In this document: one piece after another, positions 1 to 8,636 of the stretch | How the letters are laid out: each line of letters starts with the position of its first letter | Position numbering within the stretch: the stretch's first letter is position 1 | NCBI RefSeq assembly: GCF_005377625.1 | Contig: NZ_CP040098.1 | Span: 1,240,001-1,304,000, forward strand | Reading direction: 5' to 3' | Length of the DNA stretch: 64,000 nt | Source: Desulfoglaeba alkanexedens ALDC | Lineage (GTDB): Bacteria > Desulfobacterota > Syntrophobacteria > Syntrophobacterales > DSM-9756 | Position numbers and translations under genes: made by a program | The notes under the pieces: generated by a model | Seen by the model: only the letters and a program-made list of their open reading frames with translations | Told to the model about the DNA's origin: nothing | Databases searched by the model: none

Positions 1-240
1 CAAGGCAAGGAGCCGATGGTCTCGAATGAAGGCTCCGATATCGTCCAGATTCAGCGAGGAACCTCGGAGGAGCAGGCTGGCGGCATGCAAATTGACGTGG
101 ACTTCTTCGATCTGACCGCATTCCAAGAGTTTTTGAGCCAACCCCGGGGCCTGATGTGGATTGTCCCGCAGAGCAGGGACCTTGATGCGAAGTCGAGTGG
201 GGGTCCAATGGGTCACGCGGCCCTGCGGCACGTCCACCAT
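1..240 (-). CDS. HMA2-domain protein, C-terminal part outside window
   Basis: Open frame of 80 codons with no stop that runs off the left edge. It starts MVDVPQGRVTHWTPTRLRIK and resembles the N-terminal HMA2-type domain of the P-type ATPase at 9839-12901 (beta strand 'GRxRLxVxxLRD', then 'THVSAS'-like second half). The start is well supported: the minus strand reads TAAGGAG six bases before ATG. HMA2 domains occur alone or at the N-terminus of cation P-type ATPases; too little is visible to choose. The upstream neighbour on the same strand is a DUF5132 gene, a pairing I associate with metal or cation ATPase loci. Function is inferred from domain resemblance only. Confidence 0.72.
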   Translation of the reverse strand, partial: MVDVPQGRVTHWTPTRLRIKVPALRDNPHQAPGLAQKLLECGQIEEVHVNLHAASLLLRGSSLNLDDIGAFIRDHRLLAL

Positions 241-474
241 GCTTAACTCCTTACATTTCAGCTCTAATGTAACGCCCCGCCGATCCCCGATCCCGCATCA
301 GACGGTCTCGACCAAATGGATACACCCGGGCTTCCCAGGGACTCTGCCGAAGGACGGCAGAGCCCGACGTCAGCGCACACTCCACGCCTTCCGTCTGCTC
401 CTCAAGGGCGAAACAGATCCCGATCCGTTCCTGCTCCCCAAACTACTGGATAAGGCGAGACCTTCATCCAGTGA
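241..474. other. spacer between DUF5132 and HMA2 genes
   Basis: About 235 bases containing the HMA2 gene ribosome-binding site at its left end. No other structure or open frame with a convincing start was seen. Confidence 0.5.
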
Positions 475-732
475 TCAGGCTTCCGTGGCTTCCATCGGGG
501 GAGCGTTGATCTCAGCCTTGGCTTCCGCCACCAGATCCTCGACGCTTTCGCCTACTTCGGCAACAGCCTGCCGGCCCTTTCGATAGACCAAGATGCCACC
601 CTTGATGGCCGTCTTAGCCACCGGCTTCAAAACAGCCGCCACCGCGGGGATGACTATCGGGGCAAGAATCACCGCACCGATCCCGACCATCATTCCTGTG
701 CTCGCGCTGAAACCATTGCTGAAAAGCTTCAT
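475..732 (-). CDS. DUF5132 family small membrane protein
   Basis: An 85-residue protein beginning MKLFSNGFSASTGMMVGIG. It has one long hydrophobic segment (about residues 12-38, glycine, valine and proline rich) followed by a basic stretch (KGGILVYRKGR) and an acidic tail (EVGESVEDLVAEAKAEI). This layout is typical of DUF5132. The frame is open further upstream, but the ATG at 732 follows a clear GAAGGAG ribosome-binding site and the conserved part begins there. It lies upstream of the HMA2 gene on the same strand, about 235 bases apart, so the two may be cotranscribed. DUF5132 has no established function; association with HMA2-type cation ATPases is the only hint. Confidence 0.78.
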   Translation of the reverse strand: MKLFSNGFSASTGMMVGIGAVILAPIVIPAVAAVLKPVAKTAIKGGILVYRKGRQAVAEVGESVEDLVAEAKAEINAPPMEATEA

Positions 733-1242
733 GTCTTCTCCTTCTTCGCACTCCGCCCTTCGCTCGAAGGCCTCGTGCCTTGGGACTTTATATAATCGCT
801 CTAACGAGACTCTTGCGAGGGCCGGGTGACTCAGCCGGCTGCTTTGTTCCCACCATTTGCTCGGCCCCAAACGCCAAATCAATCGGCTTCCGACACACTC
901 GAACCCGCAAGATTTGTGAATTACATATCATGGCGCAATGGTAGTGAGCAATGGGGAAAATCATGTCTTGCCTACGGATAAACATTTATTTTTACCAACC
1001 CATGTTACACGCGCACCGCACGGCGGTGACAATACGGTTACGCTCGCCTCGCGGGGCGGTCAGGGTTTGCGGGTTCAGGGATTGAGGAAGCGTAAGGTTC
1101 TGAAAAATGACTCCCGTTTACTCTTTCCTAATCCGGCGGACAGGAAAACAGCAAACGTTTTCTTGACTTAAGCGGTGGAAGCGGCGGGGCGGCCCGGATC
1201 AGCGGAGCCGCTGTAGGGGAAGCGGTCTTCGACTCTGGAGCA
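733..1242. other. non-coding gap with AT-rich core
   Basis: About 500 bases between the start of the DUF5132 gene and the stop of the PHP-glycosyltransferase gene, both on the minus strand. Bases about 905-1010 are clearly richer in A and T than the surroundings. A small hairpin CACCGC-ACG-GCGGTG sits near 1016-1031. No coding frame or RNA gene is convincing. Confidence 0.5.
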
Positions 1243-1255
1243 TCAGACCGCTTCC
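1218..1255 (-). terminator. inverted repeat overlapping the PHP-GT4 stop codon
   Basis: Perfect 11-bp arms GGAAGCGGTCT (1218-1228) and AGACCGCTTCC (1245-1255) with a 16-base loop. The right arm covers the stop codon of the minus-strand gene. No T-run follows on the minus strand, so it is at best a weak or factor-assisted terminator, or an mRNA 3-prime stabiliser. Confidence 0.35.
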
Positions 1256-3711
1256 GGAAGGACGATACCATCTGCCGTTTGGCCACGGATACCACGGTAG
1301 AGGTCCCACGTCATTTCGAACGCTTTTCTGAAAGAACGGTATTCCATGGCCTTCCGGGCCGCCTCGGCCATGGTCTTGCGGCGATCCGGATCCTGCAAAA
1401 GTTTCCTCGCAGCTTGATAGAAGGCCTGTTCATCGTCGGCCTTAACGATGAAGCCGGTTTTTCGGTCGATAACGTTTTCCTGGGGACCGCCGGCGTCGGT
1501 CACGATGGCGGGAAGTCCTGAGGCTTGAGCTTCCAGCACCACGTTGCCGAAGGTGTCCGTTGTACTGGGAAAGGCGAAGATGTGGCAGGAAGCATAGGCC
1601 GCGGCCAGTTCAGCCCCGGAGAGGTATCCTGTGAAAACGGCGGGCATGCCTTCAAGTTCGGCTTTCATTTCGTTCAGGTAGGGTCCGTCTCCCACCACAA
1701 CCAGTGACAGGTTTTGAATGGTTCGGTTCAGCCTTTTGAAGACGCGGACCAGGAGATCCAGGTCCTTTTCCTTGGAGACTCGGCCGACGTACAGGAGCCT
1801 GATACGGTCTCGCAGTCCGTAGCGGCGCTCGAAGTCCTCCGAAAACCGGGAAGGATGGAAGTGCTCGATGTCGACCCCTCGCGTGTAGGTCTGAATTTTT
1901 TCCGCCGCTATTCCCTTGCGGACCAGTTCATCCCCCGTGGCCCGAGACGGAACGTAGACCGTGTCCATCTGTTGGTAGTACCAGAGAACGAATTTCCACA
2001 TAATATCTTCCAGAAAAGCATCGCCGGTGATGTGCCGGGCGTACTGGGGAAGGGCCGTGTGGTAGGTGGCGCTGATGGGCAGGTTGAGGATGCGGGCGAC
2101 GGCGAGGGCGGCCAAGCCGATGGGGCCCGGCGTCGCCGAAAGGATGTGGGTGAAGCCCTTTTCGAAGCAGTAGCGAAGCATGTCGAGAAACGGAGGAAAA
2201 TACAGTTTGATTTCAGGATACTCCGGGAGTTGATACACGCCGACGGGCTTAAAGTTCAGCACCCCCGTACGGGATTCATGGTGTCCATCGTGGCAGGTGA
2301 TCACGGTCAGTCGCCTGCCGGTCTCCGCGGCGAGCTGCGCCTGTTGCAGGATGGTGAGGGCTACACCGTTGATCTGGTAGAGCGTGTCGGTGAAGTGAGC
2401 CAGCACCATGGTATCTGCGCCGTCACCGCCCCCTGCATTTTCTTCCAGCTTAAATCGGGCCTTGACTTCTCGGGCGATCTGAATGTCCTTGGTGAAGAGA
2501 GAAAAGGAAACAAAGTAGGGAGCGAGAAGGGTGTAGAGGGTTCCGGCGGAACCGATGCTACTGAAAACATCGAAGAAATCAGCACCCGCAATCTGATCAA
2601 GGACTCGCCGGGAAAACTGTGCCAGCACATTATTGGACACCCTGTTGACGAAATCGAACCAGGCTTCTTCGTGAGAGGCCCCTTCGGCCTCCCGGGAATC
2701 GGCGATGCGCTTCAAGGCCGGAATATTGGAAATGAGCCGGTGGGATTCCTGCCATAGGGCGGCAGCCGCCGAGGGTTTCTTATCGTTTCCGGAACGTTTG
2801 AATACCCTGCCGTAACGGGGAAGGAACCTGAGGCGCGGACTCCAATCGCCAGGGCGCGCCCCTTCCGAACGCTGCAGGACCCGTTCGAGAAACTGGAGCA
2901 GTTGGTCCCGGTGCACCTGGCGTTCGAAATGAAAGCGGTGCTTGTAGAACTGATAGGCGATTCCGTAGAGGTTGTGAGCCATGGTGAGTGGCGTGGACGA
3001 GACCCCGCCCACCGTTCCCTTACCGGCCTGTACCTCCCGTAGAAACGAACCGGCATCGGATGCTCCGGGGACTTCCGTCCAGGTCCGGGCGATGTTGAGG
3101 GAACTGTGATCGTCGGAGCCGCCGGTGAAGACCTTTTCCCAAGGAAGGTCAAACGCCGGGCGGATGCCGTGCTTTTCTTCGAGCCGCTCCATGACCGCGG
3201 GATTCAGGCGGGACGCGATGCATTCCAAGACCTGGTTTTGGATTTCGTTTCTCGCCCCGTTGATTTCTATGTACTTGAAGAGCAGTAGGAGCTTCTCGAA
3301 GTGGTCGGTGGTCAGGCGGTCATTGATGGCATAGAGCGGGTGCGCCACGGCGTGAAAGATCTTTTCACTCCGCAGGTAGCCTATCAGATCGAAAATGTTC
3401 TCCCGCGCCTTCTGGATCGCCTCATGCTGCCGTTCGTCGATGCTGTAGACGAGCACGTGGATCTTGCAGCCGTCTTCGGGGAAGTACGTGGTCACCTCCT
3501 CACCGATGAAGGTGTTGGGCAGGTGCGCGATCTCCAGGGCACCGCTGATGGTGTTGTGATCGGTGATGGTCACCGCCGTCATGCCCTTGGCCTGGGCGAT
3601 GCGATAAAGCTCCAGGGGTTCGGTGAAGCTCTCCGGGCAACCGATCTTCTGGAGAATCCATTGAGACGGCCGATTGGAAAACTTGGAATGTACGTGAAGG
3701 TCGGCTTTCAT
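1243..3711 (-). CDS. PHP-domain / GT4 glycosyltransferase fusion
   Basis: An 822-residue protein. Residues 1 to about 240 form a PHP metal-dependent phosphoesterase domain, with DLHVHSKFS (residue 4), TDHNTISG, AVAHP and GGSDDHS as metal-binding motifs. The C-terminal half (about 430-800) is a GT-B fold family 4 glycosyltransferase, with an acceptor/donor region 'LLYVGRVSKEKDL' and a donor-site block 'DTFGNVVLEAQASG'. The middle 200 residues are not recognised. The ATG at 3711 has AGGAGAG upstream and begins exactly at the PHP motif; the open frame continues 46 codons upstream without conserved features. Such fusions are known in deltaproteobacterial genomes, but the acceptor is unknown; the PHP part may remove a phosphate from the lipid or sugar product. 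It stands alone, without sugar-pathway neighbours. Confidence 0.85.
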   Translation of the reverse strand: MKADLHVHSKFSNRPSQWILQKIGCPESFTEPLELYRIAQAKGMTAVTITDHNTISGALEIAHLPNTFIGEEVTTYFPEDGCKIHVLVYSIDERQHEAIQKARENIFDLIGYLRSEKIFHAVAHPLYAINDRLTTDHFEKLLLLFKYIEINGARNEIQNQVLECIASRLNPAVMERLEEKHGIRPAFDLPWEKVFTGGSDDHSSLNIARTWTEVPGASDAGSFLREVQAGKGTVGGVSSTPLTMAHNLYGIAYQFYKHRFHFERQVHRDQLLQFLERVLQRSEGARPGDWSPRLRFLPRYGRVFKRSGNDKKPSAAAALWQESHRLISNIPALKRIADSREAEGASHEEAWFDFVNRVSNNVLAQFSRRVLDQIAGADFFDVFSSIGSAGTLYTLLAPYFVSFSLFTKDIQIAREVKARFKLEENAGGGDGADTMVLAHFTDTLYQINGVALTILQQAQLAAETGRRLTVITCHDGHHESRTGVLNFKPVGVYQLPEYPEIKLYFPPFLDMLRYCFEKGFTHILSATPGPIGLAALAVARILNLPISATYHTALPQYARHITGDAFLEDIMWKFVLWYYQQMDTVYVPSRATGDELVRKGIAAEKIQTYTRGVDIEHFHPSRFSEDFERRYGLRDRIRLLYVGRVSKEKDLDLLVRVFKRLNRTIQNLSLVVVGDGPYLNEMKAELEGMPAVFTGYLSGAELAAAYASCHIFAFPSTTDTFGNVVLEAQASGLPAIVTDAGGPQENVIDRKTGFIVKADDEQAFYQAARKLLQDPDRRKTMAEAARKAMEYRSFRKAFEMTWDLYRGIRGQTADGIVLPEAV

Positions 3712-4115
3712 GCTGCAGTCTCTCCTGGTGGTGGAATGCTCTATGGACGGAGTCATGTTCCGGCATGTGTCCTCCGCCGCCTTGCCCCTGAGAATCTTAC
3801 GTTCTGATTGACTTGGGGTGTTTATGGCAGCCCTTGTCTTCGGCACCATCGCGGACAGGTTACGGTTGAGTCACAGGGCGGACTTCTTTGTAATGTCACC
3901 GAGCCGTCACGGAAACGCCGCCGATCTTGCCTCATTTGGGGTCTTCGTTGAGCGGTTCAGCCGCTCCTTTGGTCTCTCTGGTTGTTCCCGTCCCCGGGGT
4001 GCGTTATAGTCTTAAATGCTGAACGGCCCGACACCGGAGCCCGCAAGGCGAAGATCGTTTGCGCTCCCATGGATCGAACTCTCACCCCCACCTCGATGAG
4101 GAAACCACACGGAAA
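3712..4115. other. divergent intergenic region upstream of PIN-PhoH
   Basis: About 400 bases between two divergent genes. It holds a hairpin GAGCGG-TTCAG-CCGCTC (3950-3966) and a good plus-strand promoter just downstream of it. Nothing else is recognised. Confidence 0.5.
3982..4010 (+). promoter_or_regulatory. sigma-70-like promoter for the PIN-PhoH gene
   Basis: TTGTTC (3982-3987), a 17-base spacer, then TATAGT (4005-4010), about 105 bases before the PIN-PhoH start. Assigned by consensus only. Confidence 0.5.
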
Positions 4116-5417
4116 ATGCCCAAAACCTATATCCTGGACACCAACGTTTTGCTGCACAACCCCGATGCCCTTCTTGCTTTCGCCGATAACCTGGTCATTG
4201 TGCCTTTTGCGGTCATCGAGGAAATCGACAACCAGAAGCGCCGCCAAGACGAAATCGGGCGCAACGCCCGCCTGGTTTCGCGCCGCCTGGACGAAATGCG
4301 GGCGCTGGGACATCTTTCGGAGGGAATCGCGTTGCCCAATGGAGGGACCCTTCGCGTCGAACTGAATCACCAGGAACTGGCAGACTGTCCGCCGGGGCTC
4401 GACCCCGGCAAGTATGACAACCGTATCCTCACCTTGGCCCAGGGACTCCGGCGCCAGAGCGCCCAGACCGTCATCATCGTGACCAAGGACCTGAACCTTC
4501 GCATCAAGGCCGATGTGCTGGGCTTGGCCGCCGAGGACTTCTACAGCGACAAGGTGGACTATCATGAGTTATATAAAGGAGTTAGGGAGCTCTTTCTGGC
4601 AAGCGAGGAGCTGAATACATTCTACCAGGAAAACGGGCTGCCGTGGAACGGCCCAACCGCCTTCTATCCCAACGAATTTGTGGTCCTCAAGAGCCTGGAC
4701 AACCCATCGCAGTCCGCTCTCTGCCGCCACATCGGCAGGCACCTGCACCCACTCCGCCACGAGCAGGCCGTGACCTGGGGCGTCAAGCCGAGAAACAAGG
4801 AACAGAAATTCGCCCTGGAGCTCCTGCTGGACGATTCCGTCCAGGTGGTCACCTTGGTGGGACGCGCCGGTACCGGAAAGACGCTTCTCGCTCTAGCGGC
4901 CGGCATGGAAAAGGTCCTGGAGCAAAACGCGTACTGCCGGTTCCTGGTAACCCGCCCCGTGATCCCCATGGGAGACGACCTGGGTTTTCTTCCGGGCACC
5001 AAGGAAGAAAAGCTTCGCCCTTGGATGCAGCCCATTTACGACAACCTGGAGTACCTCTTTCGAGATGCCGACGACCCATCGGACCTGATCGACGACCTCC
5101 TCCACCGGGGAACCCTGGAACTGGAAGCGCTCACCTACATTCGCGGGCGCAGCATCCCCAGCCAGTTCATCTTGTGCGACGAAGCGCAGAATCTGTCGCC
5201 CAACATGATCAAGGCGCTCATCACCCGGGTGGGGGAAGGGACGAAGATCGTCTTCACGGGGGATCCGGAACAGATCGACCATCCCTATCTGGACGCCAGC
5301 AGCAACGGCCTCACCTATCTGGTGGAAAAGCTCAAGGGCGAAAACCTGGCGGGGCACGTGACGCTTTTCCAGGGAGAACGTTCGCGGGTGGCGGAAATGG
5401 GAGCGAGCCTCCTTTAG
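4116..5417 (+). CDS. PIN-PhoH fusion ATPase (YlaK/PhoH2 type)
   Basis: A 433-residue protein. The N-terminal PIN domain (about residues 1-150) starts MPKTYILDTNVLLHNP with acidic nuclease residues in DTNVLL, IEEID and later 'VTKDLNLRIKAD'. The C-terminal PhoH ATPase has Walker A GRAGTGKT (about residue 248), a DEAQN Walker B/Q motif (about 353) and a 'TGDPEQID' sensor. PIN-PhoH proteins are thought to be NTP-dependent ribonucleases/RNA helicases and are often linked to toxin-antitoxin or RNA turnover roles. A TTG 19 codons upstream could also start the frame, but homologous sequence begins at this ATG. Seven bases separate it from mqnB, so the two may be cotranscribed. Confidence 0.93.
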   Translation: MPKTYILDTNVLLHNPDALLAFADNLVIVPFAVIEEIDNQKRRQDEIGRNARLVSRRLDEMRALGHLSEGIALPNGGTLRVELNHQELADCPPGLDPGKYDNRILTLAQGLRRQSAQTVIIVTKDLNLRIKADVLGLAAEDFYSDKVDYHELYKGVRELFLASEELNTFYQENGLPWNGPTAFYPNEFVVLKSLDNPSQSALCRHIGRHLHPLRHEQAVTWGVKPRNKEQKFALELLLDDSVQVVTLVGRAGTGKTLLALAAGMEKVLEQNAYCRFLVTRPVIPMGDDLGFLPGTKEEKLRPWMQPIYDNLEYLFRDADDPSDLIDDLLHRGTLELEALTYIRGRSIPSQFILCDEAQNLSPNMIKALITRVGEGTKIVFTGDPEQIDHPYLDASSNGLTYLVEKLKGENLAGHVTLFQGERSRVAEMGASLL

Positions 5418-5424
5418 GATTTCC

Positions 5425-6300
5425 ATGCCCGACAGCCTCAACCCCGTCGATGTAGCGTTGATGGGCGCCGTCTCGAGCGAAGTGGACCGCTTTGCCACGA
5501 TGCTGCGCAGCCCCTTCGCCCTGGATCTATTTCCGGGCGCGACGGGGGTCTGCGGTCGGGTGGGAGCACTCGGCGTGGCCCTCCTCGTTTCCGGTGTCGG
5601 AAAGGTGAACGCATCGGCCCTCAGCGCCGCACTCCTTACCCGCTATCCGGTGAAATCCTTGTGGCTCGTGGGCTCGGCGGGAGCCTACCGGGAAGGCCCC
5701 CTGCAGGTAGGTGACGTTCTGGTTTCGGAAACCATCTTCTGCGGCGACGAAGGGGTCCTCAAGTCCGACGGGACGCTCGGCAATCGGGCCATCGGTATCC
5801 CACTCTTTCACCGGGACGGAGAGCCCTTCTTCGAGACCCTTCCCATAGATTTTTCGCCCGCCCTTCGTAGAGTTCGGGAAATCACTCCGGCGGGCCGATA
5901 TCGCTTGGAAGAAGGTCGGGCACTGAAAGCTTCCGGTGAATTCGGAACGGATTCCCCGGGCATAAGAAAAGACCGTGATGCGGGGGCAGACTTCCGGCTT
6001 TTCTTCGGGCCCAGCGTGACCGTGAGCCTCGTGAGCGGCGACCGACAGACGGCATGCGACCGTTACCGGATGTACGGAGCCTGGGCTGAAAACATGGAAG
6101 GAAGCGCCGTGGCCCAGGTTTGTTGTCGTTTCAGGGTCCCCTTCCTGGAATGCCGGGGCATCAGCAATTTCGCGGGCGATCGACGAAAAGACCGCTGGCG
6201 TCTGGACGAGGCGCTGGAGCACCTCTACGGCGTGGTGCGCGTCTGGCTGGAAACTTATAGTGCCGCGACGCCCGAAGGACGCGTTGAGAAGCTCGGGTAG
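5425..6300 (+). CDS. mqnB: futalosine hydrolase
   Basis: A 291-residue protein of the nucleoside phosphorylase/nucleosidase fold. MqnB releases hypoxanthine from futalosine to give dehypoxanthinyl futalosine in the futalosine route to menaquinone. Visible motifs are 'SGVGKVNAS', 'VGSAGAY' and the purine-nucleosidase signature ENMEGSAVAQ near residue 217, then 'RGISNFAGDR'. It is longer than the usual 220-240 residues; the extra length lies around residues 135-190 and is rich in charged residues. The assignment is strengthened by mqnD 200 bases downstream on the same strand. Other MqnA/C/E steps are not in this window. Confidence 0.85.
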   Translation: MPDSLNPVDVALMGAVSSEVDRFATMLRSPFALDLFPGATGVCGRVGALGVALLVSGVGKVNASALSAALLTRYPVKSLWLVGSAGAYREGPLQVGDVLVSETIFCGDEGVLKSDGTLGNRAIGIPLFHRDGEPFFETLPIDFSPALRRVREITPAGRYRLEEGRALKASGEFGTDSPGIRKDRDAGADFRLFFGPSVTVSLVSGDRQTACDRYRMYGAWAENMEGSAVAQVCCRFRVPFLECRGISNFAGDRRKDRWRLDEALEHLYGVVRVWLETYSAATPEGRVEKLG

Positions 6301-6501
6301 CGAGGCAAACCCGAGGGGAGAACTTCCTTTTTCAGGTGCGCGTGTTTGGTGTATAGGAACTTCGAACAAGGCGCCTTGAAGGGTACGGCCCGGCTGATGG
6401 ATTCCGGCCCGTTTCATGAGTCATTTTGTCGCCTGGGCCGGGGGCCCACCACATCGGGCCTGGAAATGCAGCCCGGCCGGCTTTTTTTGTCGGAGATCGT
6501 C
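6301..6501 (+). promoter_or_regulatory. structured leader upstream of mqnD with T7 run
   Basis: About 200 bases between mqnB and mqnD contain several GC-rich inverted repeats: GGCCCGG/CCGGCC near 6388-6412, GGGCC-GGG-GGCCC near 6437-6450, and a GC-rich block at about 6469-6479 followed by seven T residues that ends about 15 bases before mqnD. This looks like an intrinsic terminator placed just upstream of a start codon, so it could act as an attenuator. I do not recognise a known riboswitch class. Confidence 0.35.
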
Positions 6502-7350
6502 ATGGCTCTTTATCGATTCAGCCTGGGGTATTCGCCATGCCCCAACGACACTTTCATCTTTTGGGCCCTGGCCACGGAACGGTTTCCCACCGATCCGTTC
6601 CGATTCAACCCTTTCCTTGCCGACGTAGACATGCTGAACCGCAAGGCGGTCGCCGGTGAACTGGAAATCACCAAGATCTCTTTCCACGCTTTGCTGGAAT
6701 GCCTCGAAGATTACTGGGTGCTTCGTTCGGGAGGCGCCTTGGGCCGGGGCTGCGGGCCGCTCATCGTGGCTCGCCGACCCGTGTCTTTGGAAGACCTCGC
6801 CGACCAGCCCATCGCCATTCCAGGCCGCCTCACCACCGCGCACCTGCTGCTGCAGGCTACCGGGCGCCATCGGGGCGAACGGGTGGTGATGCCTTTCGAT
6901 CGGATCATGCCTGCCGTGGCCTCCGGCGATGTTGCCGCCGGCCTGGTGATCCACGAAGGCCGTTTCACCTATCCGTCGTGGGGGTTGCATCGAGTACTGG
7001 ACCTGGGCAAGTGGTGGGAGGATGAGACCGGGTTACCGCTTCCCTTGGGATGCATCGTGATGCGCCGTGACTTGGGACGAGAAGCGGCTCGGGCGGTGGA
7101 GGAGCTCATCCGGGAAAGCCTGCTCTGGGGACGGCGCGAACCGGAACGCGCCTGGCGTTATGTCACACGGCACGCCCAGGAAATGGCTCCGGAGGTCATC
7201 CGACAGCACATAGACACCTTTGTGAATGAATTCAGCATGAACGTGGGGCGAGAAGGGAAGCGGGCGGTGCGCCGGTTGCTGGATGAGGGACTCCGGCTGG
7301 CGGGAAAGGCTTCGCCGACGCTATCGATTTTCTGGGACGACGAGCCATGA
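6502..7350 (+). CDS. mqnD: 1,4-dihydroxy-6-naphthoate synthase
   Basis: A 282-residue periplasmic-binding-like enzyme of the futalosine menaquinone pathway, converting cyclic dehypoxanthinyl futalosine to 1,4-dihydroxy-6-naphthoate. The hallmark N-terminus 'LGYSPCPNDTFIFWAL' is present; the length matches the family, and 'VIHEGRFTY' and the C-terminal helix 'HIDTFVNEFSMNVG' are typical MqnD features. The open frame extends 52 codons upstream, but the protein family begins at this ATG (MALYRFSLG), and the upstream stretch is a structured leader. MqnB lies directly upstream, so two steps of the pathway are clustered. Confidence 0.92.
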   Translation: MALYRFSLGYSPCPNDTFIFWALATERFPTDPFRFNPFLADVDMLNRKAVAGELEITKISFHALLECLEDYWVLRSGGALGRGCGPLIVARRPVSLEDLADQPIAIPGRLTTAHLLLQATGRHRGERVVMPFDRIMPAVASGDVAAGLVIHEGRFTYPSWGLHRVLDLGKWWEDETGLPLPLGCIVMRRDLGREAARAVEELIRESLLWGRREPERAWRYVTRHAQEMAPEVIRQHIDTFVNEFSMNVGREGKRAVRRLLDEGLRLAGKASPTLSIFWDDEP

Positions 7351-7407
7351 TGTCCCGACCGCCCGACGACCGGCTTCACTCAATGCTTTCACCGGGAGGA
7401 GCACACC

Positions 7408-8523
7408 ATGGAGAATGCCGCAGGACCTGTTTTCTTGTTCCCTCATACGACGTTGCCCGAAACCCTTTTCCGTCAGTCTTTCTTTATGCTTCCGCCGTTG
7501 CGCCTGCTGGAAGTTCTGAAGCCTGCGGTCGTTCCCGGCTGGGGACAAGCGCGGTTTCACACCTGGCCCGTCTTCGCCGACGAATCCTGGCGGCAGCCCG
7601 TCCGGAGTTTGCTCGAACAGTATCGCGGTATAGCGTCGGTCTATGGCGATGAAGGAATACTCACCTTCGTCCAAGGGCGTCTCCAGGGAGACGACCTATC
7701 GGAAACGCGATTCCGCATCCAATCGGAGCTTCGGGGACGCGCGGCGACAGCGGAGGACCCCGCCCGTGAACTGGCGTTGGAGGCCGCGGTCTTCCTGGAA
7801 TTGGCTCGAGAGCTGGACGAAAAGGAACTGGAACTCATGCAAAGTCTGTCTCAAGTGGGGCGGCTGGAAGAGGCGTTCCGTAAAATCCTTGGGGCCACCG
7901 ACGAAGAGGAAGCTGAACTTCAGCATGCGGTCCAAACGGAAAACCCGCCATTGGCTCCGGATTGGGGACACTTTTCACACGAAATGAGGCGCCGGGTCGG
8001 GATGGCTTTTCGTCTGCTGAGTCTACGGCCGCCGGAGAAGGCCCCGGTTTTCGTCGCGATACACCAAGATGTGGTAACCGAATTGATGGATCCCTTTCAG
8101 ACCGAGAGAGAACGAAGTGGTGAAGCCTGGGAGCCTTTGGTTTACGAGCTATGCACGTTTCCCAGTTTGGAAGGCCTGGACGCGGCGACCTTCACGGACA
8201 TGATGGAGGCGATGGAAGATTCGGGGATCCTATCGGCTTACTTCGACGCGTTCCAACCCGTCTTCGATGATCCACAACATGAGGGGCGACGCCGTTCCTT
8301 GGTTCTTGCGGGAGAAGCACTTCAGCAACGCGCTGAAGCCTTTCTGGAAAACCGCGGCATCCAAACGGCTCATTCGGTGAAGCTCATCGGCACGTTTCCC
8401 GACCGGCTTACATTGTCCGACGTGTGGAAGCGCTTCGACAAGAGAGGTTGGGAAACGCTCGGGAAATCCCAGGCCCTTTGGGAAGCCGTTCCAGCGCTGC
8501 TCCATCTGGAAATCGGCGGCTGA
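7408..8523 (+). CDS. unrecognised conserved-looking protein
   Basis: A 371-residue soluble protein with no signal peptide or membrane segment. A strong ribosome-binding site GGGAGGAG precedes the ATG, and the codon use matches the neighbours, so it is probably a real gene. The centre (about residues 95-175) is rich in Glu, Leu and Ala and is predicted to be helical or coiled ('LELARELDEKELELMQSL'). The N-terminus has an aromatic, proline-rich stretch (FLFPHTTLPETLFRQSFFML). No catalytic motif is visible. It begins 57 bases after mqnD on the same strand, so it may be cotranscribed, but no link to menaquinone synthesis can be seen. Confidence 0.75.
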   Translation: MENAAGPVFLFPHTTLPETLFRQSFFMLPPLRLLEVLKPAVVPGWGQARFHTWPVFADESWRQPVRSLLEQYRGIASVYGDEGILTFVQGRLQGDDLSETRFRIQSELRGRAATAEDPARELALEAAVFLELARELDEKELELMQSLSQVGRLEEAFRKILGATDEEEAELQHAVQTENPPLAPDWGHFSHEMRRRVGMAFRLLSLRPPEKAPVFVAIHQDVVTELMDPFQTERERSGEAWEPLVYELCTFPSLEGLDAATFTDMMEAMEDSGILSAYFDAFQPVFDDPQHEGRRRSLVLAGEALQQRAEAFLENRGIQTAHSVKLIGTFPDRLTLSDVWKRFDKRGWETLGKSQALWEAVPALLHLEIGG

Positions 8524-8636
8524 ACGCGGGAGGCGGGTTCTCAAGGCGCCCTTCGCCGATCTCTCTCAATGGTACCGCTTCGCGACAGCGTATAGAACTT
8601 GTCCAAAAAACGGACACGCCATCCCCTGGCCGGAAC

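Noticed and set aside
16-246. Short plus-strand open frame at the left edge
   Set aside because: Antisense to the HMA2 gene, which has a good start and ribosome-binding site.
6380-6430. Hammerhead-like ribozyme core CTGATGG ... CGTTTC
   Set aside because: The conserved core bases and stem order do not match on either strand.
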